5,760 nucleotides of DNA from Opitutaceae bacterium. Lineage in GTDB: Bacteria > Verrucomicrobiota > Verrucomicrobiia > Opitutales > Opitutaceae. This document shows, in pieces, positions 1 to 5,760 of the stretch. A program made the position numbers and the translations under genes. The stretch's first letter is position 1. The number at the start of each line of letters is the position of its first letter. The notes beneath the pieces were generated by a model that saw only the letters and a list, made by a program, of their open reading frames with translations, was not told where the DNA came from and did no database searches. Location: assembly GCA_009919985.1 (NCBI GenBank), contig RGAX01000179.1:1-5760 (forward strand). Reading direction: 5' to 3'.

Positions 1-267
1 GCGCGCCGCGAGGGCGCGGCATTGCGGTTCAAATTGGGCCGGCGTGCCGGAGTTCCAGCCGCCGCCAAAAAAGAAGACGATGGCAGAGCGATTTTTTTGC
101 GCGGGGCCGTCGGGTTCGAAAATATAGAGCGAGAGCGCGGTGTCGCCGACGGTTTTGTAGATCTCTACGCGGGCGCCCGGTATCACGGGCGGGTACGCGG
201 TTTGAGCTGCAGGTAGACGAAGAAAGGCGCTCAGAAAAAGTGCGAGCGCGAGGCAGGAGTTTCTCAT
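1..267 (-). CDS. Secreted alpha/beta hydrolase (esterase-like), N-terminal part only
   Basis: The minus-strand frame opens at ATG 265-267 and stays open to the window edge, giving 89 residues. Residues 1-21 look like a Sec signal peptide: Arg2, then a hydrophobic run, then LPAAQ with likely cleavage near Ala20/Ala21. The mature part begins with a strand-rich region (VEIYKTVGDTALSLYIFEPDG) and reaches IVFFFGGGWNSGTPAQFEP at about 63-81. The FGGGW there matches the oxyanion-hole strand-turn (HGGG-like) of acetyl-esterase/xylan-esterase type alpha/beta hydrolases, and the following QCRALAAR fits the next helix. The catalytic Ser, Asp and His would lie outside the window, so activity cannot be confirmed. 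It starts 24 bases after the stop of sulfatase 1 on the same strand, which suggests co-transcription and a shared carbohydrate substrate. No Shine-Dalgarno site precedes the ATG. Inference: a carbohydrate esterase; a lipase or peptidase of the same fold is possible. Confidence 0.8.
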   Translation of the reverse strand, partial: MRNSCLALALFLSAFLRLPAAQTAYPPVIPGARVEIYKTVGDTALSLYIFEPDGPAQKNRSAIVFFFGGGWNSGTPAQFEPQCRALAAR

Positions 268-291
268 GGAGGATAAAATTACCTAAAAAGA

Positions 292-1830
292 TTAACTTTT
301 TTTGGCCGCTCCCTCTTCCATTTTTCGATGCGGGTCCATGGTGTGAAGTTGCGCGGGCGTGGGGCCGCCACCGAATTGGTTCCAATAGAGCTCGGCAAAC
401 GGATTAAGGCGCGGACCGATGACGTTTTCGTTGACGAGCTGAGGTTGGACTGAGTCCCACCATGTATCGTAGCTGCGAGCGATTCGTTGGACGACGTCAG
501 GGTGTTGTGCGGCGACGTTGCGGAGTTCGCCGCGATCGGTGCTGAGATCAAATAGTTGCCAAGCGGGCGCGCGGCCACCCTCGATCGAAACGAGGTGCCA
601 ACGCGGTTCGCGCACGGAGCAGTTTTTGAATTTAGCGAGTGCGGGATCGGAGAGCTTGGGCCAGCGACCAACGTGGGTGAAGAGCGTGCGCTCGTCCCAC
701 GGCGTTTTTGGATTTTGAAGTAACGGCAGGAGGCTACGGCCTTCGACTTGGGCGCGCGTGCGCTCATCAAGCTTCGCGCCGGCGATCTCGGCGAGTGTAG
801 GAAAAAAATCGATGTGAGCGGTTAGGGCGTCGACGTCCGCGGGTGCGAAGTGCTCGGGCCAGCGCCAGAACGCCATTGCGCGGGTGCCACCGAGCCAGGG
901 TGTGCCTTTTTGCGCACGCATACCGGCGTTGAAAATCTTGGTGCCGGCAGTGCCGCCATTGTCGTTCATGAAAATGACGAGCGTGTTGCCGGAGAGTCCC
1001 CAAGCGTCGAGTTGGGCGAGGAGGCGGCCGACGTTTTCATCGATGTTGTGGAGCATGCCGTAGAAGTTGGCAACGGCTGCGGCGTCAGGGCCGTTGCCGA
1101 CTTTATCGCGATACAGCGCGGCGTCGGCGGGGCGAGCAGTGTAAGGAGAATGTGGGGCGTTGGTGGTGAGAGTGACAAAGAACGGTTGGCCGGAGTCTTT
1201 ACGGGACTCGATCCAGCGCGCGGCTTGGGCGAAAAAAAGATCGGTGCAGTAGCCGTTAGTTTTTTCAAAGGTGCCGTTGTGGAGGAGGGTGGGGTTGAAA
1301 TAGGTATTGCCGGGGGCGTCACCGCAGGAACCGGGATAACTTTGGCCGATGCCGCCGCCACCGTGGATGTAGCTCTCATCGTAGCCGCGTGCGACTGGTT
1401 GATAGGCGGGCTCGTCACCGAGGTGCCACTTGCCAAAAATGCCGGTGGTGTAGCCGGCTTTTTTCAGGACTTGGGCGAGGGTAGTGGCCTCGAGGGTGAG
1501 GCGTTCACGCTCTAAGATGGTGTGGGTGATGCCGTTTTTAAATTCGTGGCGGCCGGTGTAGAGTGCGCTGCGCGTGGGGGCGCAGGTGGGGCTGACGTGA
1601 AAATCGTTGAAGCGCACACTCTGGGCGCGAAGCGCGTCGAGGTGCGGGGTTTTTAGGATCGGATTGCCGTGGGCGGAAAGGTCGCCGTAGCCCTGATCAT
1701 CGGTGAGAATAAAGAGGATATTGGGCCGCGTTGCGGTGGTGGCGGGTGTGGCGGCAAACAGAGCCTGACCGGCCAAAAAAAGCAGCGCACAGGCGCGTGG
1801 AAGCAAGACGATGAAACGAAGGGGCGACAT
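292..1830 (-). CDS. Secreted Cys-type sulfatase (arylsulfatase A-like), sulfatase 1
   Basis: The 512-residue product is a typical length for a family S1 sulfatase, which hydrolyses sulfate esters with a formylglycine nucleophile and a bound Ca2+. Residues 1-27 form a signal peptide (hydrophobic core about 13-25, cleavage near ALFAA), so it is exported. Active-site pieces in order: Asp44-Asp45 (LTDDQGYGD), Cys83-Ala-Pro-Thr-Arg87 followed by Thr92-Gly93 (the CxPxR...TG signature whose Cys becomes formylglycine), Lys134 and His136 (GKWHLG), His227 (APHSPY), Asp290-Asn291 (NDNGG) and Lys308 (QKGTPWLGG). All key residues are present. A Gly/Cys-rich stretch at about 156-197 (HGGGGIGQ, SCGDAPGN, GYCTD) is a subfamily mark. 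The C-terminal domain ends in a short Lys-containing tail (AAKKS). The ATG was chosen because it gives the full signal peptide; a TTG eight codons later would also leave a plausible one. It probably heads an operon with the downstream hydrolase. The substrate cannot be read from sequence. Confidence 0.95.
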   Translation of the reverse strand: MSPLRFIVLLPRACALLFLAGQALFAATPATTATRPNILFILTDDQGYGDLSAHGNPILKTPHLDALRAQSVRFNDFHVSPTCAPTRSALYTGRHEFKNGITHTILERERLTLEATTLAQVLKKAGYTTGIFGKWHLGDEPAYQPVARGYDESYIHGGGGIGQSYPGSCGDAPGNTYFNPTLLHNGTFEKTNGYCTDLFFAQAARWIESRKDSGQPFFVTLTTNAPHSPYTARPADAALYRDKVGNGPDAAAVANFYGMLHNIDENVGRLLAQLDAWGLSGNTLVIFMNDNGGTAGTKIFNAGMRAQKGTPWLGGTRAMAFWRWPEHFAPADVDALTAHIDFFPTLAEIAGAKLDERTRAQVEGRSLLPLLQNPKTPWDERTLFTHVGRWPKLSDPALAKFKNCSVREPRWHLVSIEGGRAPAWQLFDLSTDRGELRNVAAQHPDVVQRIARSYDTWWDSVQPQLVNENVIGPRLNPFAELYWNQFGGGPTPAQLHTMDPHRKMEEGAAKKS

Positions 1831-1973
1831 AAATGGGCGAATGACTTGGCCGTGCGGAGCGGAAGGGGCATTTTTAGTTGAGTCCGAGAAGGACCGGGCG
1901 TCGAACTTGTTTGTCGAGAAACTTGAAAGTTTTCGCCGTTGAAGCGCGCGCGGCGGGCGCTTTGCTAGGCCTC
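1831..1973. promoter_or_regulatory. Divergent intergenic region between sulfatase 1 and purE
   Basis: These 143 bases separate the two divergent start codons and must hold the promoters for both the sulfatase operon and purEK. I could not find a convincing -35/-10 pair on either strand. The middle part (about 1870-1935) is less GC-rich than the flanks and contains a small palindrome, listed separately. The frame of purE stays open upstream to a TTG at 1878. That extension is Arg/Ala-rich and unlike PurE, so I treat it as non-coding. Confidence 0.5.
1919..1932. repeat. 14-base palindrome upstream of purE, possible operator
   Basis: AAACTT and AAGTTT form a perfect 6-base inverted repeat around a 2-base centre (GA). 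It lies 41 bases before the purE ATG, in the intergenic region shared with sulfatase 1. The symmetry and position would suit a repressor or activator site, but a 12-base match in an AT-richer pocket can arise by chance. No regulator can be named from this alone. Confidence 0.3.
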
Positions 1974-2459
1974 ATGGTTAAACCTCTCGTCGGAATCATC
2001 ATGGGTAGCACGTCGGATTGGGAGACGATGCAGCACGCCGCCGCTCAACTCGAATCGCTTGGCGTGCCGTACGAGAAACGCGTCGTGTCGGCGCACCGAA
2101 CACCAAAATTAATGGTGAACTACGCAGAGAACGCCGAAAAGCGCGGCCTCAAAATCATCATCGCCGGCGCAGGTGGCGCCGCGCATTTGCCCGGTATGAC
2201 GGCCTCACTCACGACCTTGCCCGTGCTCGGTGTCCCGGTAGAGTCACATGCGCTTAAGGGCATGGATTCGCTGCTATCGATTGTGCAGATGCCCGCTGGT
2301 GTGCCGGTGGCGACGTTTGCGATCGGTAAAGCGGGTGCGAGCAACGCCGCCCTGTTTGCCGCTTCGCTGCTCGCGCAAAGTGATGCCGCGACACGGAAGG
2401 CATGGAAGAAATTTCGCACGACACAGACCTCGAAGGTGTTGTGCGCCAAGCTGCCATGA
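1974..2459 (+). CDS. purE: N5-carboxyaminoimidazole ribonucleotide mutase, class I PurE
   Basis: The 161-residue product converts N5-CAIR to CAIR in de novo purine biosynthesis, in the cytoplasm. Diagnostic motifs are GSTSDW at 11-16 (phosphate/nucleotide-binding loop), SAHRTP at 39-44 with the catalytic-type His41, AGAGGAAHLPGM at 64-75, and LLSIVQMPAGVPVATFAIG at 100-118. This set matches class I (mutase) PurE rather than the class II CO2-using carboxylase, and it fits the adjacent purK. The start at 1974 gives VKPLVGIIMGSTSD, the normal family N-terminus and length. The frame is open upstream to 1878, but that extension has no PurE character. The stop overlaps the purK start (ATGA), so translation is probably coupled. 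The only RBS-like element is a weak TAGG a few bases before the ATG. Confidence 0.97.
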   Translation: MVKPLVGIIMGSTSDWETMQHAAAQLESLGVPYEKRVVSAHRTPKLMVNYAENAEKRGLKIIIAGAGGAAHLPGMTASLTTLPVLGVPVESHALKGMDSLLSIVQMPAGVPVATFAIGKAGASNAALFAASLLAQSDAATRKAWKKFRTTQTSKVLCAKLP

Positions 2460-3592
2460 TCGCGCCTGGAAAAACCATCGGCGTACTCGGTGGCGGCCAA
2501 CTCGGTCGGATGCTAGCGCAAGCCGCGCAGACGCTCGGTTATCGCGTGCACGTTTACGAGCCGCAGATTCATTGTCCCGCGGGTGCGGTGGCAAACCACG
2601 AAGTCAACGCCAGCTACCAGGACGCGGATGCGTTGCTGGATTTTGCACGCGGCGTGGACGTGGTGACGTATGAATTTGAAAATATACCGGCGGCGGCGCT
2701 GGCGGTGATCGCGCCGCTGGTGCCTTTGCACCCAAGCGCCGAGGTGTTGCACACGACGCAAAATCGCCAGCGCGAGAAAGCTTGGCTCAAGGCGAACGGT
2801 TTCCCGCACGTCGCCTACGCTGAGGCGCTCGACGGAGATATTGCGCCGGCTGTTGCGCAGGTAGGTTTGCCGTGCGTCGTGAAAACGGCAGACTTCGGCT
2901 ACGACGGTAAAGGTCAGATGAAACTTTCGACACCGGTTGACCTGGAACAAGCGGTGGCAATTTTCCGCGGTCGGCGCTGCGTCGTCGAAGCGTGGTGTGA
3001 ATTTTCCTGCGAACTTTCCGTGATCGTCGCGCGCAGTACAACGGGTGAGACGCGAGCGTTTCCGGTTTCCGAAAATATCCATACGCATCACATTTTAGAT
3101 TTTTCAATCGTACCTGCGCGCGTGTCGACGGTGGTCGCGCAAGCGGCCGAAATGTTGGCGGCGCGGATCGCAGAAAAAATTAACGTCGTTGGCCTGCTCG
3201 CCGTTGAAATGTTTCTCACTACCACCGGCGAACTCGTGGTGAACGAACTCGCTCCGCGCCCACACAACAGCGGTCATTGGTCGATCGATGGCGGCGAGAC
3301 CAGCCAGTTTGAGCAACACGTGCGCGCCGTGTGCGGGTTGCCTTTGGGCGCTGCGGCCGTACGCGAGCCAACCGTGATGGTAAACATTTTGGGCGACGCC
3401 TGGAAATGGGCCGACGGTAAAGTCGTTGGCGCACCTCGCTGGCCGGCAATCCTCGCGGCACCACGCGCGAAGTTGCACCTTTACGGCAAAGCCGAGCCTC
3501 GGCCTGGCCGCAAGATGGGTCATTTCACGGTCCGCGCAGCGGATATCGCCACGGCGTTGGCTCAAGCGCAGGCGTTGAAGGCGCAGCTTTAA
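2456..3592 (+). CDS. purK: N5-carboxyaminoimidazole ribonucleotide synthase PurK (ATP-grasp)
   Basis: The 378-residue product carboxylates AIR to N5-CAIR using ATP and bicarbonate, the step before PurE. The N-terminal PreATP-grasp domain starts with IGVLGGGQLGRML (about 7-20) and holds YEFENIP (72-78). The ATP-grasp region has VVKTADFGYDGKGQ (141-154; Lys143 and the Gly-rich loop), the hinge-like VVEAWCEF (176-183), and the metal/phosphate site NELAPRPHNSGHW (263-275). MVNILGD at about 308-314 fits the family's C-terminal region. All key motifs are intact, and the length is slightly above the E. coli enzyme. I chose ATG 2456, which overlaps the purE stop by 4 bases and gives APGKTIGVLGGG at the N-terminus. 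An upstream in-frame ATG at 2402 would add 18 residues that merely overlap the purE end. No Shine-Dalgarno site is visible, so coupling to purE translation is likely. Confidence 0.97.
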   Translation: MIAPGKTIGVLGGGQLGRMLAQAAQTLGYRVHVYEPQIHCPAGAVANHEVNASYQDADALLDFARGVDVVTYEFENIPAAALAVIAPLVPLHPSAEVLHTTQNRQREKAWLKANGFPHVAYAEALDGDIAPAVAQVGLPCVVKTADFGYDGKGQMKLSTPVDLEQAVAIFRGRRCVVEAWCEFSCELSVIVARSTTGETRAFPVSENIHTHHILDFSIVPARVSTVVAQAAEMLAARIAEKINVVGLLAVEMFLTTTGELVVNELAPRPHNSGHWSIDGGETSQFEQHVRAVCGLPLGAAAVREPTVMVNILGDAWKWADGKVVGAPRWPAILAAPRAKLHLYGKAEPRPGRKMGHFTVRAADIATALAQAQALKAQL

Positions 3593-3642
3593 CGCGCTTC
3601 GTTTTAGACGGAGACGGAGTTTTGCGTTGCGACCGGTCGGAT

Positions 3643-3684
3643 GCGTGTGCGCCCATGCTGGCGCCCCGCTTAATTTTTTTATTT
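3643..3684 (+). terminator. Probable rho-independent terminator after purK
   Basis: A GC-rich hairpin pairs GCGCC (3649-3653) with GGCGC (3660-3664) around a 6-base loop. It can be extended by GCG (3643-3645) with CGC (3667-3669) across a small internal loop. A T-rich tract follows directly: TTAA at 3670-3673, seven Ts at 3674-3680, then ATTTT to 3685. The placement 50 bases after the purK stop suits termination of purEK. It also lies only about 20 bases upstream of the sulfatase 2 ATG, so it could instead act as a leader attenuator for that gene. Confidence 0.55.
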
Positions 3685-3702
3685 TCCCGCAAACTTGCTT
3701 TC

Positions 3703-5160
3703 ATGAACTTGAACTTATTCCGCTTCGCTCGTGTATTGAGTGTGATTTTGTTTTTTGGGATTAGCCTGAATGGGCCAGCGCAGGCGGCGGCGACGCGGGC
3801 GCCGAATATCGTTTTCTTTCTGATCGATGACTGGGGTTGGACGGATGGTGCAGGCTTTGGCAGCGCGCTTTATGAGACGCCGCACATCGACCGACTCGCG
3901 GCGCAAGGCATGAAATTTACTCAAGCTTACGCGGCCTGCACGGTGTGTTCGCCGACGCGGGCGGCGTTGCTCACGGGAAAATATCCCGCGCGTTTGCACA
4001 TCACAGATTGGATCGCGGGCCACAACCGGCCGTATGCGAAACTCAAAATCCCGGATTGGACACTGCAGCTTCCGCTTGAGGAGAAAACGATCGCGGAAGA
4101 GTTGAAGTCGCGCGGCTATGCGACGGGGATTTTCGGGAAATGGCATCTGGGCGGTCCGAAGTTTTATCCGGAATACCAGGGTTTCGACGTCAATGTGGGT
4201 GGTTGTGATCGCGGCCAGCCCGGTGCGTATTTCCCGCCCTATGGCGTCGTTAATATTAAAAATGAGCGACCCGGTGAATTTCTCACCGATCGGCTGACGC
4301 GCGACGCGTGCGCGTTTATGGAAGCGAATCGCGACCGGCCTTTTTTCGTCTATTTGCCGCACTACGCCGTGCACACGCCGCTCGCGGGGAAAGCGGCGGT
4401 CATCGAGAAATATAAACAAAAAATCGCCGCCGGAAAATTTATCCACACCAACGCCGTGTACGCCGCCCTCGTGGAAAGTATCGACGACAGCGTGGGCGAA
4501 GTGATGCGAAAACTCGCCGAGCTGAAACTTGATGAAAACACCATCATCGTGCTCACGGGTGATAATGGCGGTTTGAGTGGCACCGTGGGCGCGCAAGGTT
4601 GGCGGCCCGGTCCGACGCGCAACGATCCGCTGCGCCTCGGCAAAGGCTCGGCTTACGAAGGCGGCGTGCGCGTGCCGCTGGTGGTGAAATGGCCGGGTGT
4701 GGTTAAGTCGGGCGCGGTGCACGCGGCGCCGGTGACGAGCGTAGATTATTTCCCGACGTTGCTCGAGATGGCGACGGGCGCACCGGCGGCCGGTGTGGAT
4801 GGCGAGTCGATTGTGCCGCTGTTAAAAGGAGCGGAAAAATTAAAACGCGCGGCGATTTTTTGGCATTACCCGCATTATCATCCGGGCGGTGCGACGCCTT
4901 ACAGCGCGGTGCGTGCGGGCGATTGGAAGCTCATTCACTATTTCGAGGACGACCGCGTGGAGCTCTATGATTTGAAAAACGATCTCGGGGAAAAAAACGA
5001 TCTCACGTTGGCTGAGCCGCAGCGCGTCGCCGCGTTGCGGGCTCAACTGGATGCGTGGCGAAAAAATGTCGGTGCGCAATGGCCCACGCTTAATCCCGCG
5101 TACGACGAGGCGAAAAAATGGGAAGGCGATGCTCCTACGCCGGCCGCAAAAAAGAAGTAA
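3703..5160 (+). CDS. Secreted Cys-type sulfatase (N-acetylgalactosamine-6-sulfatase/arylsulfatase A-like), sulfatase 2
   Basis: The 485-residue product begins with a clear signal peptide: Arg7 and Arg10, hydrophobic core about 11-21, likely cleavage after GPAQA at about 28. Active-site elements in order are Asp42-Asp43 (LIDDWGW), Cys82-Ser-Pro-Thr-Arg86 with Thr91-Gly92 (the CxPxR...TG formylglycine signature), Lys146 and His148 (GKWHLGG), His224 (AVHTPL), Asp287-Asn288 (GDNGG) and Lys314 (GKGSAYEGGVR). The C-terminal part carries FWHYPHYHPGG (about 386-396) and RAGDWKLIHYFED, typical of sulfatases from polysaccharide degraders. The protein ends in Lys-rich PAAKKK. The frame is open upstream to a TTG at 3622, but ATG 3703 places the signal peptide at the N-terminus, and the upstream part overlaps the proposed terminator. 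Another Cys lies at position 79, three before the catalytic one. It is clearly a different subfamily from sulfatase 1. The exact substrate is not deducible. Confidence 0.95.
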   Translation: MNLNLFRFARVLSVILFFGISLNGPAQAAATRAPNIVFFLIDDWGWTDGAGFGSALYETPHIDRLAAQGMKFTQAYAACTVCSPTRAALLTGKYPARLHITDWIAGHNRPYAKLKIPDWTLQLPLEEKTIAEELKSRGYATGIFGKWHLGGPKFYPEYQGFDVNVGGCDRGQPGAYFPPYGVVNIKNERPGEFLTDRLTRDACAFMEANRDRPFFVYLPHYAVHTPLAGKAAVIEKYKQKIAAGKFIHTNAVYAALVESIDDSVGEVMRKLAELKLDENTIIVLTGDNGGLSGTVGAQGWRPGPTRNDPLRLGKGSAYEGGVRVPLVVKWPGVVKSGAVHAAPVTSVDYFPTLLEMATGAPAAGVDGESIVPLLKGAEKLKRAAIFWHYPHYHPGGATPYSAVRAGDWKLIHYFEDDRVELYDLKNDLGEKNDLTLAEPQRVAALRAQLDAWRKNVGAQWPTLNPAYDEAKKWEGDAPTPAAKKK

Positions 5161-5166
5161 ACGCGC

Positions 5167-5760
5167 TCAAGAACTTCGGGCGCGAAGCGCGGCGACGTCG
5201 GCGGGCGTGTCGAGATCTTGGGCGAGCGCGGGTAAATCCACAGCGGTGACGTGCTCAGGGTCACCGTTGAGCAGATCCCGCGCGCCGGCTTCACCCGTGA
5301 GCACAGCGAGGGCGGCGAAATGTTCGCGCAGCAATAATGCCGGTGCGCCGTGGCGTCCGGCGTAACGCGAGGCGACGATGCTGCGGCCCGTGGCGCGTTG
5401 GGCGGTGAGGAGTTGGGCGATCACCGCGGCGTCTAAGGCAGGTTGATCGCAAAGTGCGATGAGCGTGGCGTCGAGGGTGCGAGAAAATTGGCCGAGCGTC
5501 GTGATGCCGGTGCGGATGGACGCGGCCATGCCCTCGGGCCAAGCGGAGTTTTCGACGGCGAGCACGGGCAGGCGGGCGAGCGTGGGGCGGATTTTTTCGG
5601 CGTGGGCGCCGAGGACGACGACGACGGGCCACGCGCCGGCGGTGAGCGCGGCTTGGGCGGCGCGGACGACGAGAGTTTGGCCGTCGAGGAGGAGAAGTTG
5701 TTTCGGTGAGCCGAGGCGCGTGGAGGCTCCGGCAGCGAGGATGATGGCGCCGAAGCGCAG
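5167..5760 (-). CDS. mocA: MocA-like molybdenum cofactor cytidylyltransferase family protein, N-terminus just cut by the window
   Basis: Reading the minus strand in frame from the right edge gives 197 residues ending at TGA 5167-5169. The visible part starts LRFGAIILAAGASTRLGSPK. This is the nucleotide-binding LAAGxSxRxGxPK loop, followed by QLLLLDG, so only a few residues can be missing (family members are about 190-200 long). Further marks, counted from the window edge, are NSAWPEGMAASIRTG (71-85), LCDQP (103-107; metal-binding Asp105), RHGAP (136-140) and GEAGARDLL (157-165). The LAAGxS form and EGMxxSIRxG favour MocA, which transfers CMP to molybdopterin cofactor for xanthine-dehydrogenase-type enzymes, over GMP-transferring MobA. 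A related nucleotidyltransferase with another substrate remains possible. A shorter GTG start at 5565 would remove the nucleotide-binding loop and is rejected. It converges on sulfatase 2 with a 6-base gap. Confidence 0.88.
   Translation of the reverse strand: MRFGAIILAAGASTRLGSPKQLLLLDGQTLVVRAAQAALTAGAWPVVVVLGAHAEKIRPTLARLPVLAVENSAWPEGMAASIRTGITTLGQFSRTLDATLIALCDQPALDAAVIAQLLTAQRATGRSIVASRYAGRHGAPALLLREHFAALAVLTGEAGARDLLNGDPEHVTAVDLPALAQDLDTPADVAALRARSS

Noticed and set aside
268..274. CCTCC directly before the hydrolase ATG on the minus strand, as a ribosome-binding site
   Set aside because: It is the complement of a Shine-Dalgarno sequence (anti-SD sense) and touches the start codon, so it cannot pair with 16S rRNA as an RBS.
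850..1515. Plus-strand open frame (221 codons) opposite sulfatase 1
   Set aside because: It is antisense to an intact sulfatase, and its Gly/Val/Ala-rich translation with no family motif is explained by the codon use of the true gene.
1878..1973. N-terminal extension of purE from a TTG start
   Set aside because: The extra 32 residues are Arg/Ala-rich, unlike PurE. The ATG at 1974 gives the standard length and N-terminus.
3622..3702. N-terminal extension of sulfatase 2 from TTG 3622 or ATG 3655
   Set aside because: It would bury the signal peptide and run across the hairpin/T-tract. ATG 3703 gives a normal export signal.
3715..4722. Long minus-strand open frame (335 codons) opposite sulfatase 2
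   Set aside because: It lies entirely antisense to a gene with a full set of sulfatase motifs. Its translation is Arg/His-rich and low in recognisable motifs, as expected for a GC-rich shadow frame.
5174..5187. CTTCG-GGCG-CGAAG hairpin as an intrinsic terminator
   Set aside because: The stem is only 5 bp. No T-run follows it on the plus strand, and on the minus strand the T-run comes more than 15 bases later, after the stop codon.
1..5760. Mobile elements, CRISPR arrays, tRNA/rRNA or toxin-antitoxin pairs
   Set aside because: I saw no repeat-spacer pattern, transposase motif, terminal inverted repeats, tRNA cloverleaf or rRNA-like segment. The coding space is almost filled by the six genes described.

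Overview
This 5.76-kb window is a GC-rich bacterial chromosome segment. Every gene is recognisable at family level: two secreted-type sulfatases, an alpha/beta hydrolase that runs off the left edge, the purine-biosynthesis pair purE-purK, and a MocA-like nucleotidyltransferase cut by the right edge. The mix of Cys-type sulfatases with signal peptides, an esterase-like partner, GC-rich codon use and almost no Shine-Dalgarno sequences suggests a polysaccharide-degrading member of the Planctomycetota-Verrucomicrobiota-Lentisphaerota group. An Opitutaceae-like verrucomicrobium is my best guess. There is no rRNA or marker phylogeny here to prove it.

Layout, left to right. Minus strand: sulfatase 1 (1830 down to 292), followed 24 bases later by the start of a secreted alpha/beta hydrolase (267 down to beyond position 1). 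These two probably form an operon. A 143-base divergent intergenic region (1831-1973) separates them from plus-strand purE (1974-2459) and purK (2456-3592), which overlap by the 4 bases ATGA. A 110-base gap (3593-3702) holds a hairpin plus T-tract that looks like the purEK terminator. Sulfatase 2 follows on the plus strand (3703-5160). It ends 6 bases before the end of the convergent minus-strand MocA-like gene (5760 down to 5167).

How the genes work together. PurK and PurE act in sequence on aminoimidazole ribonucleotide: PurK makes N5-CAIR using ATP and bicarbonate, and PurE rearranges it to CAIR. The two sulfatases and the hydrolase are exported enzymes that would remove sulfate and probably ester groups from a sulfated polysaccharide or similar substrate. 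The sulfatases belong to clearly different subfamilies, so they are not a recent tandem duplication. Both need a formylglycine-generating enzyme encoded elsewhere. The MocA-like protein belongs to molybdenum-cofactor maturation, and nothing else in the window links to it.

I see no mobile element, CRISPR array, RNA gene, broken gene or clearly undescribed system. The points worth a second look are modest: the sulfatase-hydrolase pair, an unusual Gly/Cys-rich insert in sulfatase 1, the tightly packed terminator and promoter space before sulfatase 2, a small palindrome upstream of purE, and the lack of Shine-Dalgarno sites.
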